A stretch of DNA of 31,863 nucleotides from Haplomitrium mnioides (lineage: Eukaryota; Marchantiophyta; Haplomitriopsida; Calobryales), in NCBI GenBank assembly GCA_049999725.1, contig JBNGIS010020259.1, forward strand, positions 1 through 31,863, read 5' to 3'. The position numbers and the translations under genes are program-made. The notes under the pieces are model-generated. The model did not search any database, was not told the DNA's origin, and saw only the letters and a program-made list of their open reading frames with translations. Each line of letters starts with the position of its first letter. Within the stretch, counting starts at the first letter, position 1. Positions 13,386-24,267 of the stretch are shown in pieces.

Positions 13386-16238
13386 CCCATCCTCCAAAGG
13401 AAACCTTAAAGCCATCCACGCCCAATACCTCTGAGTTCCTCTCCAAGACTTCACAAGTAAACCTACAAATCTGTACCCATACTCCAAAGAAAACCTAAAA
13501 GCCATCCACGTCCAATACCTCTAAGTTCTTCTCCAACACTTCCCAAGTGAACCTACAAATCTCTACACACCTTCCAAAGCAAAGCTAAAAGCCATCCACG
13601 TCCAGTACCTCTAAGTTCCTCTCCAAGACTTCACAAGTAAACCTACAAATGTGTATATATCTTCCAAAGCAAACCTAAAAGCCATCTACGTCCAACACCT
13701 CTAAGCTCCTCTCCAAGACTTCAAAGGTGAACCTACAAATCTCTACCAATCCTCCAAAGAAAATCTAAAAGCCATCCACGTCGTGTACCTCTAAGTTCCT
13801 CTCCAAGACATCACAAGTAAACCTAGAAATCTCTAACCATCCTCGAAAGAAAACATACAAGCAATCTACGTTCAATACCTCTAATTTCCTCTCCAAGACT
13901 TCATAAGAAAACCTACAAGTCTCTACCCATACTCCAAAGAAAACCTTTAAGAAATCCACCTCCACTACCACTAAGTGGCTGGCCAGACTTCACAACTAAA
14001 CATACAATTCCCTACCCATACTCCAAAGCAAACCTAAAAGCCATCCATGTCCAATACCTCTAAGTTCCACTCCAAGACTACACAAGTGAACCTAAAAATC
14101 TCTACCCATTATCCAAAGCAAACGCAAAAGCCATCACCCTTCAATACCTCCAAGTTCCTCTTATAGACTTCACAAGTAAACCTACAAATCTCCACCCATC
14201 CTCCAAAGCAAACCTAAAAGCCATCCACGTCCAATACCTCTAAGTTCCTCTCCAAGACTTCACAAGTGAACCTACAAATCTCTACACATCCTCCAAAGTA
14301 AACCTAAAAGCCATCCACATCCAATACCTCTAAGTTCCTCTCCAAGACTTCACAAGTAACCCTAAAAATCTCTACGCATCCTCCAAAGCAAACCTAAAAA
14401 CCATTCACATCCAATACCTCTAAGTTCCTCTCCAAGACTTCACAAGTAAACCTACAAATCTCTACCCATACTCCAAAGCAAACCTAAAAGCCATCCACGT
14501 CCAATACCTCTAAGCTCCTCTCGAAGACTTCACAAGTGAACCTACAAATCTCTACCCATCCTCCAAAGAAAACCTAAAAGCCTTCCACGTCTTGTACCAC
14601 TAAGTCCCTCTCCAACACTTCACAAGTCAACCTACAAATCTCTACCCATCCTCCAAAGCAAACCTAGAAGCCATGCAGGTCCAATACCTCTAAGTTCCTC
14701 TCCTAACCTTCACAAGTAAACCTATAAAACCCTACCCATCCACCAAAGCAAACCTAGAAGCCATCCACATCGAATACCTCTAAGTTCCTCTCCAAGACCT
14801 CACAAGTAAAACTACAAATCTCTACCCATACTCCAAAGAAAACCTTGAAGAAATCCACGTCCAATACCTCTAAGTTCCTGTCCAAGACTTCACAAGTAAA
14901 ACTACAAATCTCCACCCATCCTCCAAAGCAAACCTAAAACCCATCCACGTCCAATACCTCTAAGTTCCTCTCCAAGACTTCACAAATAAACCTACAAATC
15001 TCTACCCATTGTCGAAAGCAAACGTAAAAGCCATCATCCTTCAACACCTCCAAGTTCCTCTCCAAGACTTTACAAGTAAACCTACAAATCTCTACAGATC
15101 CTGCAAAGAAAACCTAAAAGAAATCCACCTCCACCACCACCAAGTGGCGAGCCAAGTTTCACAAGTAACCCTCAAAATCCCTACCCATCCTCCAAAGGAA
15201 ACCTTAAAGCCATCCACGCCAAATATCTCTAAGTTCCTCTCCAAGACTTCACAAGTAAACCTACAAATCTCTACCCATCCTCCAAAGAAAACCTAAAAGC
15301 CATCCATGTCCAATAGCTCTAAGTTCTACTCCAAGACTTCACAAGTGAACCTACAAATCTCTACACATCTTCCAAAGCAAACCTAAAAGCCATCCACGTC
15401 CAATACCTCTAAGCTCCTCTCCAAGACTTCAAAGGTGAACCTACAAATCTCTACCCATACTCCAAAGCAAACCAAAAAGCCATCCACGTCGTGTACCTCT
15501 AAGTTCCTTTCTAAGACATCACAAGTAAACCTACAAATCTCTACCAATCCTCCAAAGAAAACGTACAAGCCATCTACGTTCAATACTTCTAAGTTCCTCT
15601 CTAAGACTTCACAAGTAAACCTAAAAATCTATACCCATACTCCAAAGAAAACCTTAAAGAAATCCACCTCCACTACTACTAAGTGGCTGGCTAAACTTCA
15701 CAAGTAAACCTACAATTCCCTACCCATACTCCAAAGAAATTCTAAAACCCCTCCATGTCTAATACCTCTAAGTACCTCTCCAACACCTCACAAGTAAACC
15801 TACAAATCTCTACCCATCCTCCAAAGCAAACCAAAAAGCCATCCACGTCCAATACCTCTAAGTTCCTCTCCAAGACTACACAAGTGAACCTACAAATCTC
15901 TACCCATTCTCCAAAGCACACGTAAAAGCCATCACTCTTCAATACCTCTAAGTTCCTCTCCAAGACTTCACAAGTAAACCTACAAATCTCCACCCATCCT
16001 CCAAAGCAAACCTAAAAGCCATACACGTCCAATACCTCTAGGTTCTTCACCAAGACATCACAAGTAAACCTACAAAACCCTACCCATCCTCCAAAGCCAA
16101 CCTAAAAGCCATCCCGGCCAATACCTCTAAGTTCCTCTCCAAGACTTCACACGTAAACCTACAAATCTCCACCCATCCTCCAAAGTAAACCTAAAAGCCA
16201 TCCACGTCCAATACCTCTAAGCTCCTCTCCTAGACTTC

Positions 16239-16700
16239 ACAAGTAAACCTATAAAAGCCTACCCATCCACCAAAGCAAACCTAAAAGCCATCCACGTCCA
16301 ATACCTCTAATTTCCTCTCCAAGACTTCACAAGTAAACCAACAAATCTCTACCCATCCTCCAAAGCAAACCTATAAGCCATCTACGTCCAATACCTCTAA
16401 GTTCCTCTCCAAGACTTCACAAGTAAAACTACAAATCTCCACCCATCCTCCAAAGCAAACCTAAAACCCATCCACGTCCAATACCTCTAAGTTCCTCTCC
16501 AAGACTTCACAAATAAACCTACAAATCTCTACCCATTCTCCATAGCAAACGTAAAAGCCATCACCCTTCAATACCTCCAAGTTCCTCTCCAAGACATTAC
16601 AAGTAAACCTACAAATCTCTACCCATACTCCAAAGCAAACCTAAAAGAAATCCACCTCCACTACCACTAAGTGGCGAGCCAAGTTTCACAAGTAAACCTC
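16239..16700. repeat. Higher-order repeat block, representative copy
   Basis: Five or six diagnostic monomers follow each other in fixed order. First comes one with CTCCTAGACTTC and ACCCATCCACC, next one with AAGTAAACCAACAAATC, then one with GTAAAACTACAAATCTCC, one with CACAAATAAACC, CCATTCTCC and AAACGTAAAAGCC, and finally the 89 bp palindrome monomer. The same order is seen around 18930-19400 and 20917-21390, and in less complete form near 6720-7230, 12430-13060, 14700-15180, 17110-17500 and 20170-20560. This shows multi-monomer blocks were copied as units. Confidence 0.75.
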
Positions 16701-19700
16701 AAAATCCCTACCCATCCTCCAAAGGAAACCTTAAAGCCATCCACGCCCAATACCTCTAAGTTCCTCTCCAAGACTTCATAAGTAAACCTACAAATCTCTA
16801 CACATCCTCCAAAGAAAACCTAAAAGAAATCCACCTCCACTACCACTAAGTGGCAAGCCAAGTTTCACAAGTAAACCTCAAAATCCCTACCCATCCTCCA
16901 AGGGAAACCTTAAAGCCATCCACGCCCAATACCTCTAAGTTCCTCTCCAAGACTTCACAAGAAAACCTACAAATCTCTACCCATCCTCCAAAGAAAACTT
17001 AGAAGCCATCCACGTCCAATAGCTCTAAGTTCTTCTCCAAGACTTCACAAGTGAACCTACAAATCTCTACACATCTTCCAAAGCAAACCTAAAAGCCATC
17101 CACGTCCAATACCTCTAAGTTCCTCTCCAAGACTTCCCAGGTAAACCTACAAAACCCTACCCATCCACCAAAGCAAACCCAAAAGCCATCCTTGTCCAAT
17201 ACCTCTAAGTTCCTCTCCAAGACTTCACAAGTAAACCTAAAAATCTCCGCCCATCCTCCAAAGCAAACCTAAAAGCCATCCACGTCCAATACCTCTAAGT
17301 TCCTCTCCAAGACTTCACAAATAAACCTACAAATCTCTACCCATTCTCCAAAGCAAACGTAAAAGCCATCCACCTACAATACTTCTAAGTTCCTCTCCAT
17401 GACTTCACAAGTAAACCCACAAATCTCTAGCCATCCTCCAAAAAAAACCTAAAAGAAATCCACGTCCACTACCACTAAATGGTAGGCTAAGTTTCACAAG
17501 TAAACCTACAAATGCCTACCCATCATCCACAGCAAACCTGAAAGCTATCCATGTCCAATACCTCTAAGTTCCTCTCCAAGACCTCACAAGTAAACCTACA
17601 AATCTCTACCCATCCTCCAAAGGAAACCAAAAAGCCATGCACGTCCAATACCTCTAAGTTCCTCTCCAAGGCTTCACAAATGAACCTACAACTCTCTACA
17701 CATCCTCCAAAGCAAACCTAGAAGCCATCCACGTCCAATACCTCTAAGTTCCTCTCAAAGACCTCACAAGTAAACCTACAAATCTCTAACCATCCACCAA
17801 AGCAAACCTAAAAGCCATCCACGTCCAATAACTATAAGTTCGTCTCCAAGACTTCACAAGTAAACCTACAAATCTCTACACATCCTCCAAAGAAAACCTA
17901 AAATCCATCCACGTCCAATACCTCTAAGTTCCTATCCAAGACCTCACAAGAAAACCTAAAAATCTCTACCCATCCTGAAAAGAAAACCAAAAAGCCATGC
18001 ACGTCCAATACCTCTAAGTTCCTCTCCAAGGCTTCACAAGTAAACCTACAAATCTCTACCCATCCTCCAAAGCAAACCTAAAAGCCATCCACGTCCAATA
18101 CCTCTAAGTTCCACTACTAGATTTCACAGGTAAACCTACAAAACCCTACCCATCCACCAAAGCAAACCCAAAAACCATCCACGTCCAATACCTCTAAGTT
18201 CCTCTCCAAGACTTCACAAGTAAACCTACAAATCTCCACTTATCATCCAAAGCAAACCTAAAATCCATCCACGTCCAATACCTCTAAGTTCCTCTCCAAG
18301 ACCTCACAAATAAACCTACAAATCTCTACCTATTCTCCAAAGCAAATATAAAAGCCATCCACCTACAATACCTCTAAGTTCCTCTCCATGACTTCACAAG
18401 TAAACCCACAAATCTCTACGCATCCTCCAAAGAAAACCTAAAAGAAATCCACGTCCACTACCACTAAATGGCTGGCAAAGTTTCACAAGTAAACCTCAAA
18501 ATCCCGACCCATCCTCCAAAGCAAACCTTGAAGCCATCGATGCCCAATACCTCCAAGTTCCTCTCCAAGACTTCAAAAGTAAACCTACAAATCTCTACCC
18601 TTTCTCCAAAGCAAACGTAAAAGCCATCCACATCCAATACCTCTAGGTTCCTCTCCAAGGCTTCACAAGTAAACCTACAAATCTCCACCCATACTCCAAA
18701 GCAAACCTAAAAGCCATCCACGTCCAATACCTTCAAGCTCCTCTCTAAGACCTCACAAGTGAACCTACAAATCTCTACCCATCCTCCAAAGAAAACCTAA
18801 AAGCCATCCACGTCTTGTACCTCTAAGTCCCTCTCCAACAGTTTACAAGTCAACCTACAAATCTCTACCCATCCTCCAAAGCAAACCTAAAAGCCATGCA
18901 CGTCTAATACCTCTAAGTTCCTCTCCTAGACTTCACAAGTAAACCTATAAAACCCTACCCATCCACCAAAGCAAACCTAAAAGCCATCCACGTCCAATAC
19001 CTCTAAGTTCCTCTCCAAGACTTCACAAGTAAACCTACAAATCTCTACCCATCCTCCAAAGCAAACCTATAAGCCATCCACGTCCAATACCTCTAAGTTC
19101 CTCTCCAAGACTTCACAAGTAAAACTACAAATCTCCACCCATCCTCCAAAGCAAACCTAAAACCCATCCACGTCCAATACCTCTAAGTTCCTCTCCAAGA
19201 CTTCACAAATAAACCTATAAATCTCTACCCATTCTCCAAAGCAAATATAAAAGCCATCCACCTATAATACCTCTAAGTTCCTCTCGATGACTTCACAAGT
19301 AAACCCACAAATCTCTACGCATCCTCCAAAGAAAACCTATAAGAAATCCACGTCCACTACCACTAAATGGCTGCCCAAGTTTCACAAGTAAACCTAAAAA
19401 TCCCTACCCATCCTCCAAAGCAAACCTTGAAGCCATCCACGCCCAATACCTCTAAGTTCCTCTCCAAGACTTCAAAAGTAAACCTACAAATCTCTACCCA
19501 TCCTCCAAAGAAAACCTAAAAGCCATCCACGTCCAATACCTCTAAGTTTCTCTCCATGACTTCACACAAGTAAACCTACAAATCTGTACCCATCCTCCAA
19601 AGAAAACCTATAAGAAATCCACGTCCACTACCACTAAATGGCTGGCCAAGTTTCACAAGTAAACCTAAAAATCCCTACCCATCCTCCAAAGCAAACCCTG

Positions 19701-20682
19701 AAACCATCCACGCCCAATACCTCTAAGTTCCTCTCCAAGACTTCAAAAGTAAACCTACAAATGTCTACCCATCCTCCAAAGCAAACGTAAAAGCCATCCA
19801 CGTCCAATACCTCTAAGTTTCTGTCCATGACTTCACAAGTAAACCCACAAATCTGCACCCATCCTCGAAAGAAAACCTAAAAGAAATCCACCTCCACTAC
19901 CACTAAGTGGCTGACCAAGTTTCACAAGTAAACCTCAAAATCCCTACCCTTCCTCCAAAGCAAACCTTAAAGCCATCCACGCGCAATACCTCTAAGTTCC
20001 TCTCCAAGACTTCAGAAGAAAACCTACAAATCTCTACCCATCCTCCAAAGCAAACCAAAAAGCCATGCACGTCCAATACCTCTAAGTTCCTCTCCAAGGC
20101 TTCACAAGTAAACCTACAAATCTCTACCCATCCTCCAAAGAAAACCTAAAAGCCATCCACGTCCAATACCTCTCAGTTCCTCTCCAAGACTTCACAGGTA
20201 AACCTACAAAACCCTACCCATCCACCAAAGCAAACCCAAAAGCCATCCACATCCAATACCTCTAAGTTCCTCTCCAAGACTTCACAAGTAAACCTACAAA
20301 TCTCCGCCCATCCTCCAAAGCAAACCTAAAAGCCATCCACGTCCAATACCTCTAAGTTCCTCTCCAAGGCTTCACAAATAAACCTACAAATCTCTACCCA
20401 TTCTCCAAAGCAAACGTAAAAGCCATCCACCTACAATACTTCTAAGTTCCTCTCCATGACTTCACAAGTAAACCCACAAATCTCTACCCATCCTCCAAAG
20501 AAAACCGAAAAGAAATCCATGTCCACTACCACTAAATGGTTGGCCAAGTTTCACAAGTAAACCTACAAATCCCTACCCATCCTCCAAAGCAAACATGAAA
20601 GCCATCCATGTCCAATACCTCTAAGTGCCTCTCCAAGACTTCACAAGTAAACCTACAAATCTCTACCCATCCTCAAAAGCAA

Positions 20683-20692
20683 NNNNNNNNNN
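20683..20692. other. Assembly gap (10 N) inside the 90 bp array
   Basis: Ten Ns. The sequence resumes with CCAAAGCTAACC of another monomer. As with the gap at 13376, the true length is unknown and monomers may be missing or collapsed. Confidence 0.99.
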
Positions 20693-22356
20693 CCAAAGCT
20701 AACCTAAAAGCCATCCACGTCCAATACCTCTAAGCTCCTATCGAAGACTTCACAGTGAACCTACAAATCTCTACCCATCCTCCAAAGAAAACCTAAAAGC
20801 CATCCACGTCTTGTACCTCTAAGTCCCTCTCCAACAGTTCACAAGTCAACCTAAAAATCTCTACCCATCCTCCAAAGCAAACCTAAAAGCTATGCACGTC
20901 CAATACCTCTAAGTTCCTCTCCTAGACTTTGCAAGTAAACCTATAAAACCCTACCCATCTACCAAAGAAAACCTAAAAGCCATCCACGTCCAATACCTCT
21001 AAGTTCCTCTCCAAGACTTCACAAGTAAACCAACAAATCTCTACCCATCCTCCAAAGCAAACCTAAAAGCCATCCATGTCCAATACCTCTAAGCTCCTCT
21101 CCAAGACTTCACAAGTAAAACTACAAATCTCCACCCATCTTCCAAATCAAACCTAAAACCCATCCACGTCCAATACCTCTAAGTTCCTCTCCAAGACTTC
21201 ACAAATAAACCTACAAATCTCTACGCATTCTCCAAAGCAAACGTAAAAGCCATCAGCCTTCAACACCTCCAAGTTCCTCTCCAAGACTTTACAAGTAAAC
21301 CTACAAATCTCTACACATCCTCCATAGAAAACCTAAAAGAAATCCACCTCCACTACCACTAAGTTGCCAGCCAAGTTTCACAAGTAAACCTCAAAATCCC
21401 TACCCATCTTCCAAAGGAAACCTTTAAGCCATCCACGTCAAATACCTCTAGGTTCCTCTCCCAGGCTTCACAAGTGAACCTATAAATCTCTACACATCCT
21501 CCAAAGCAAATCTAAAAGCCATCCACGTCCAATACCTCTAAGTTTCTCTCCATGACTTCACAAGTAAACCTACAAATCTCTACACATCCTCCAAAGAAAA
21601 CCTAAAAGAAATCCACCTCCACTACAACTAAGTGGCGAGCCAAGTTTCACAAGTAAACCTCAAAATCCCTACCCATCCTCCAAAGGAAACCTTAAAGCCA
21701 TCCACGCCCAAAATCTCTAAGTTCCTCTCCAAGACTTCACAAGTAAACCTACAAATCTCTACACATCCTCCAAAGAAAACCTAAAAGAAATACACGTCCA
21801 ATACCTCTAACTTCTTCTCCAAGACTTCACAAGTGAACCTACAAATCTCTACACATCTTCCAAAGCAAACCTAAAAGCCATCAACGTCTAATACCCCTAA
21901 GTTCCTCTCCAAGACTTCACAAGTAAGCCTACAAATGTGTATATATCTTCCAAAGCAAACCTAAAATCCATCCACAACCAATACCTCTAAGCTCCTCTCC
22001 AAGACTTCAAAGGTGAACCTACAAATCTCTACCCATCCTCCAAGAAAACCTAAAAGCCATCCACGTCGTGTACCTCTAAGTTCCTTTCCAAGACATCAAA
22101 AGTAAACCTACAAATCTCTACCAATCCTTGAAAGAAAACGTACAAGCCATCTACGTTCAATACCTCTAAGTTCCTCTCCAAGACTTCACAAGTAAACCTA
22201 AAAATCTATACCCATACTCCAAAGAAAATCTTAAAGAAATCCACCTCCACTACTACTAAGTGGTTGGCCAAACTTCACAAGTAAACCTACAATTCCCTAC
22301 CCATACTCCAAAGCAATTCTAAAAGCCATCCATGTCCAATGGCTCTCCAAGACTTC

Positions 22357-22457
22357 TATTTAGACTCCAAAACATTCTATTTTTTGCAACAAACTCTATG
22401 CACGCAAAGGATTTTATTTTCTAATTCAGAATCTAAAAGTAAAACGAGTACAAAGCT
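22357..22457. other. Non-repetitive junction between the two satellites
   Basis: The last 90 bp-type unit is broken: after CATGTCCAAT (22331-22340) about 13 bp are missing, then GGCTCTCCAAGACTTC ends the array at 22356. About 100 bp of AT-rich sequence follows (TTCTATTTTTTGCAAC and similar) with no clear periodicity. The first recognisable 57 bp-type unit starts at CTCCAACACATCT (22458). Confidence 0.7.
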
Positions 22458-23400
22458 CTCCAACACATCTAAAGGCTTTACCTATTCTCATAAGCAAAAC
22501 AAAAACCCTTACAACTCCAACACATCCAATAGCTATATCTATTGTCATAGAAAAAATTACAAGCCTTACGCTTCCAACACATCTAATAGCTATTCACATT
22601 CTCATAGACAAAATTAAAGCTATACATCTCCAACACATTTAGTAGTTTTACATATTCTTAATAGGCCAAAAGAAATCCTACACCTATAACACATCTAATA
22701 TCCTTACCTATTCATATAAGAAAAACTGAAGCCTTACATGTCCAACACGTCTAATAGCTTTACCTAATATCAGAAACAAAACTGAAAGCTTTACACCTTC
22801 AACACATCTAATAACTTTATGTATTCTCATAAGCAAAACTAAAAGCCTTACACCTCCAACATATCTAATACCTTTATCTAATCTTATAGGCAAAGCAAAA
22901 AGCCTTACACCTCCAAATCATCTAATATCTTTACCTATTCTTTTAAGCAAAACTAAATCCTTACACATTCAACATATCTAGTGGCTTTACCTATTATCAT
23001 AAGAAAACCTAAAATCCCTACATCTCCAATAGTGGTGTGATCCAACACATCTTATAGAAATATGATTTACTTATTTGCATAAGCAAAACTAAAACCCTTA
23101 CAACTCCAACACATCTAATAGCTCTACTTGCTCTCATATAGAAAATTAAAAACCTTACATCTAAGACGCATTTAGTAGTTATATCTATTCTCATGAGCAA
23201 AATTGAAAGCTTAACATCTCCAACACATCCAATAGTTTTGCTGATTTTTATTAGCAAAACTAAAATCCTTACACCTCCAACACATCTAATAGCTTTACCT
23301 ATTCTCATAAGCAAAACTAAAAGCCTTCTACCTCCAACACATGTAAGAGCTTTAACTATTCTAATAAACAAAACTAAAATCCTTGCTTCTCCAACACATC

Positions 23401-23512
23401 TATAAGCTAAACCTATTCTCGCAAGCAAAGAAAAATTCATTCACCTCCAACACATCTATAAGCTAAACCTATTCTCACAAGCAAAGAAAAATTCATTCAC
23501 CTCCAACACATC
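23401..23512. repeat. Recent tandem duplication of a 56 bp monomer
   Basis: Two adjacent 56 bp units starting TATAAGCTAAACC (23401 and 23457) differ at only one position by eye (CTCGCAAGC versus CTCACAAGC). Neighbouring monomers differ from each other at many positions, so this is a fresh duplication in an otherwise old array. Confidence 0.85.
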
Positions 23513-24076
23513 TATAAGCTTCACTTATTTTTATAAGCAAAACTAAAAGCCACACACACCCCTAGCTCAATCTAATAGCTTTACCTATTCCCATAAGAAA
23601 ATATAGAACCCTTACTCCTCCAACACATCTAATAACTTTGTCTATTCTCACAAGCAAAACTAAAAGCCTTACAACTCCAATAGATGTAATAGCTTTACGT
23701 GTTCTCATATGGAAAACTAAAACCCTTATATCTAAGATACATCTACTAGCTATATGTATTTTCATGAGCAAAGCTAAGATCTTTACACCTCTAGCATTTC
23801 CAATAGGTGTACTTGCCCTCCAACCACATTATAACGTTGCATATTCTTATAAGCAAAACTAAAATCCTGGCACTTCCAACATATTTTAGCTTTACCTATT
23901 CTAATAGACAAAGCTAAACTCCTTCTATCTCCAATATATATAATAGATTTACCTATTCCAATAAGGAAAACTAAAAGCCTTACACCTCCAACACATCTAA
24001 TAAGTCTACCTATTCTCAAGAAAAATTTGAAGCCTTACATCTTCAACAGATCTAATGAATTTACCTATTCTCAAAA

Positions 24077-24267
24077 GCAAAGCTAGATATCTTACACCTC
24101 TAACACATCTAATAGTTTAACCTACTCTTAGAAGCAAAACTTAAAGCCTTTTAGTTCCAACAAATCTAATAGAACTACTTATTCTCAAAAGCAAAGGCTT
24201 TAAGTTTTGCTTGTAAGAGTAGGTAAAGCTATTAGATGTGTTGGATGTGTAAGGTTTTTAGCTTTGC
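24077..24267. repeat. Inverted monomer: 72 bp hairpin arms within the 57 bp array
   Basis: The stretch 24196-24267 is in reverse orientation relative to all other monomers (GGCTTTAAGTTTTGC ... AGATGTGTTGG). Its reverse complement matches the immediately upstream 24077-24148 at about 64 of 72 positions by hand alignment, with 27 of 28 at the inner end. The spacer is 47 bp. The match is better than that between typical neighbouring units, so this looks like a fold-back copy of the adjacent monomer rather than an old inverted one. Confidence 0.85.

Larger units (their letters stand above)
1690..22290. repeat. Recurring 89 bp marker monomer with 11 bp palindrome
   Basis: A divergent monomer recurs through the 90 bp array. 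It reads AAAGAAATCCACCTCCAC, then CCACTAAGTGG, then CAAGTTTCACAAG and CTCAAAATCCCTACCC. It is one base shorter than the usual unit (16644 to 16733 is 89 bp). CCACTAAGTGG is a perfect 11 bp palindrome around a central A, seen at 2437-2447, 4384-4394, 7162-7172, 13315-13325, 13968-13978, 16664-16674, 16843-16853 and 19900-19910. Some copies have CCACTAAATGG, which spoils it. By eye there are about 27 copies, near 1690, 2421, 3227, 3769, 4367, 5263, 6078, 7147, 7773, 8134, 10201, 13029, 13299, 13952, 15119, 15660, 16648, 16828, 17458, 18447, 19346, 19617, 19886, 20515, 21339, 21608 and 22239. Most spacings are close to whole numbers of monomers (2, 3, 6, 7, 10, 11), marking higher-order repeats. 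Confidence 0.85.
1..22356. repeat. Satellite array of ~90 bp monomers (about 250 copies)
   Basis: The whole stretch is one head-to-tail array. A near-consensus monomer is 18011-18100. Landmarks in each unit are TCTCTACCCATCCTCC, AAAGCAAACCTAAAAGCC, ATCCACGTCCAATACC and CAAGACTTCACAAGTAAACC. The same words recur exactly 90 bp apart (for example 19021 and 19111). By hand count the consensus has 33 C, 32 A, 19 T and 6 G, so the plus strand is strikingly G-poor. Most monomers differ by point changes; a few are shortened or scrambled (around 900-985, 3870-3905, 6505-6530 and 10905-10995). Because 90 is divisible by three, some 2-3 monomer stretches stay open in one frame on each strand. The consensus itself carries TAG (minus frame) or TAA (plus frame) once per unit, so I see no gene here. 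The array runs off the left edge. Confidence 0.97.

Noticed and set aside
15009-15707. Plus-strand open frames with the SKFLSKTSQVNLQISTHPPK repeat
   Set aside because: Same satellite read on the other strand. Openness on both strands at once is a by-product of period 90 and low G content.
16241-16270. Telomere-like CCCTA runs (AAAACCCTACCC variants in several monomers)
   Set aside because: Single occurrences per monomer, never in tandem, and explained by point changes of the satellite consensus.
1-22356. CRISPR-like repeat array
   Set aside because: There is no constant repeat with unrelated spacers; the whole 90 bp is repeated. The rest of the window is eukaryotic.
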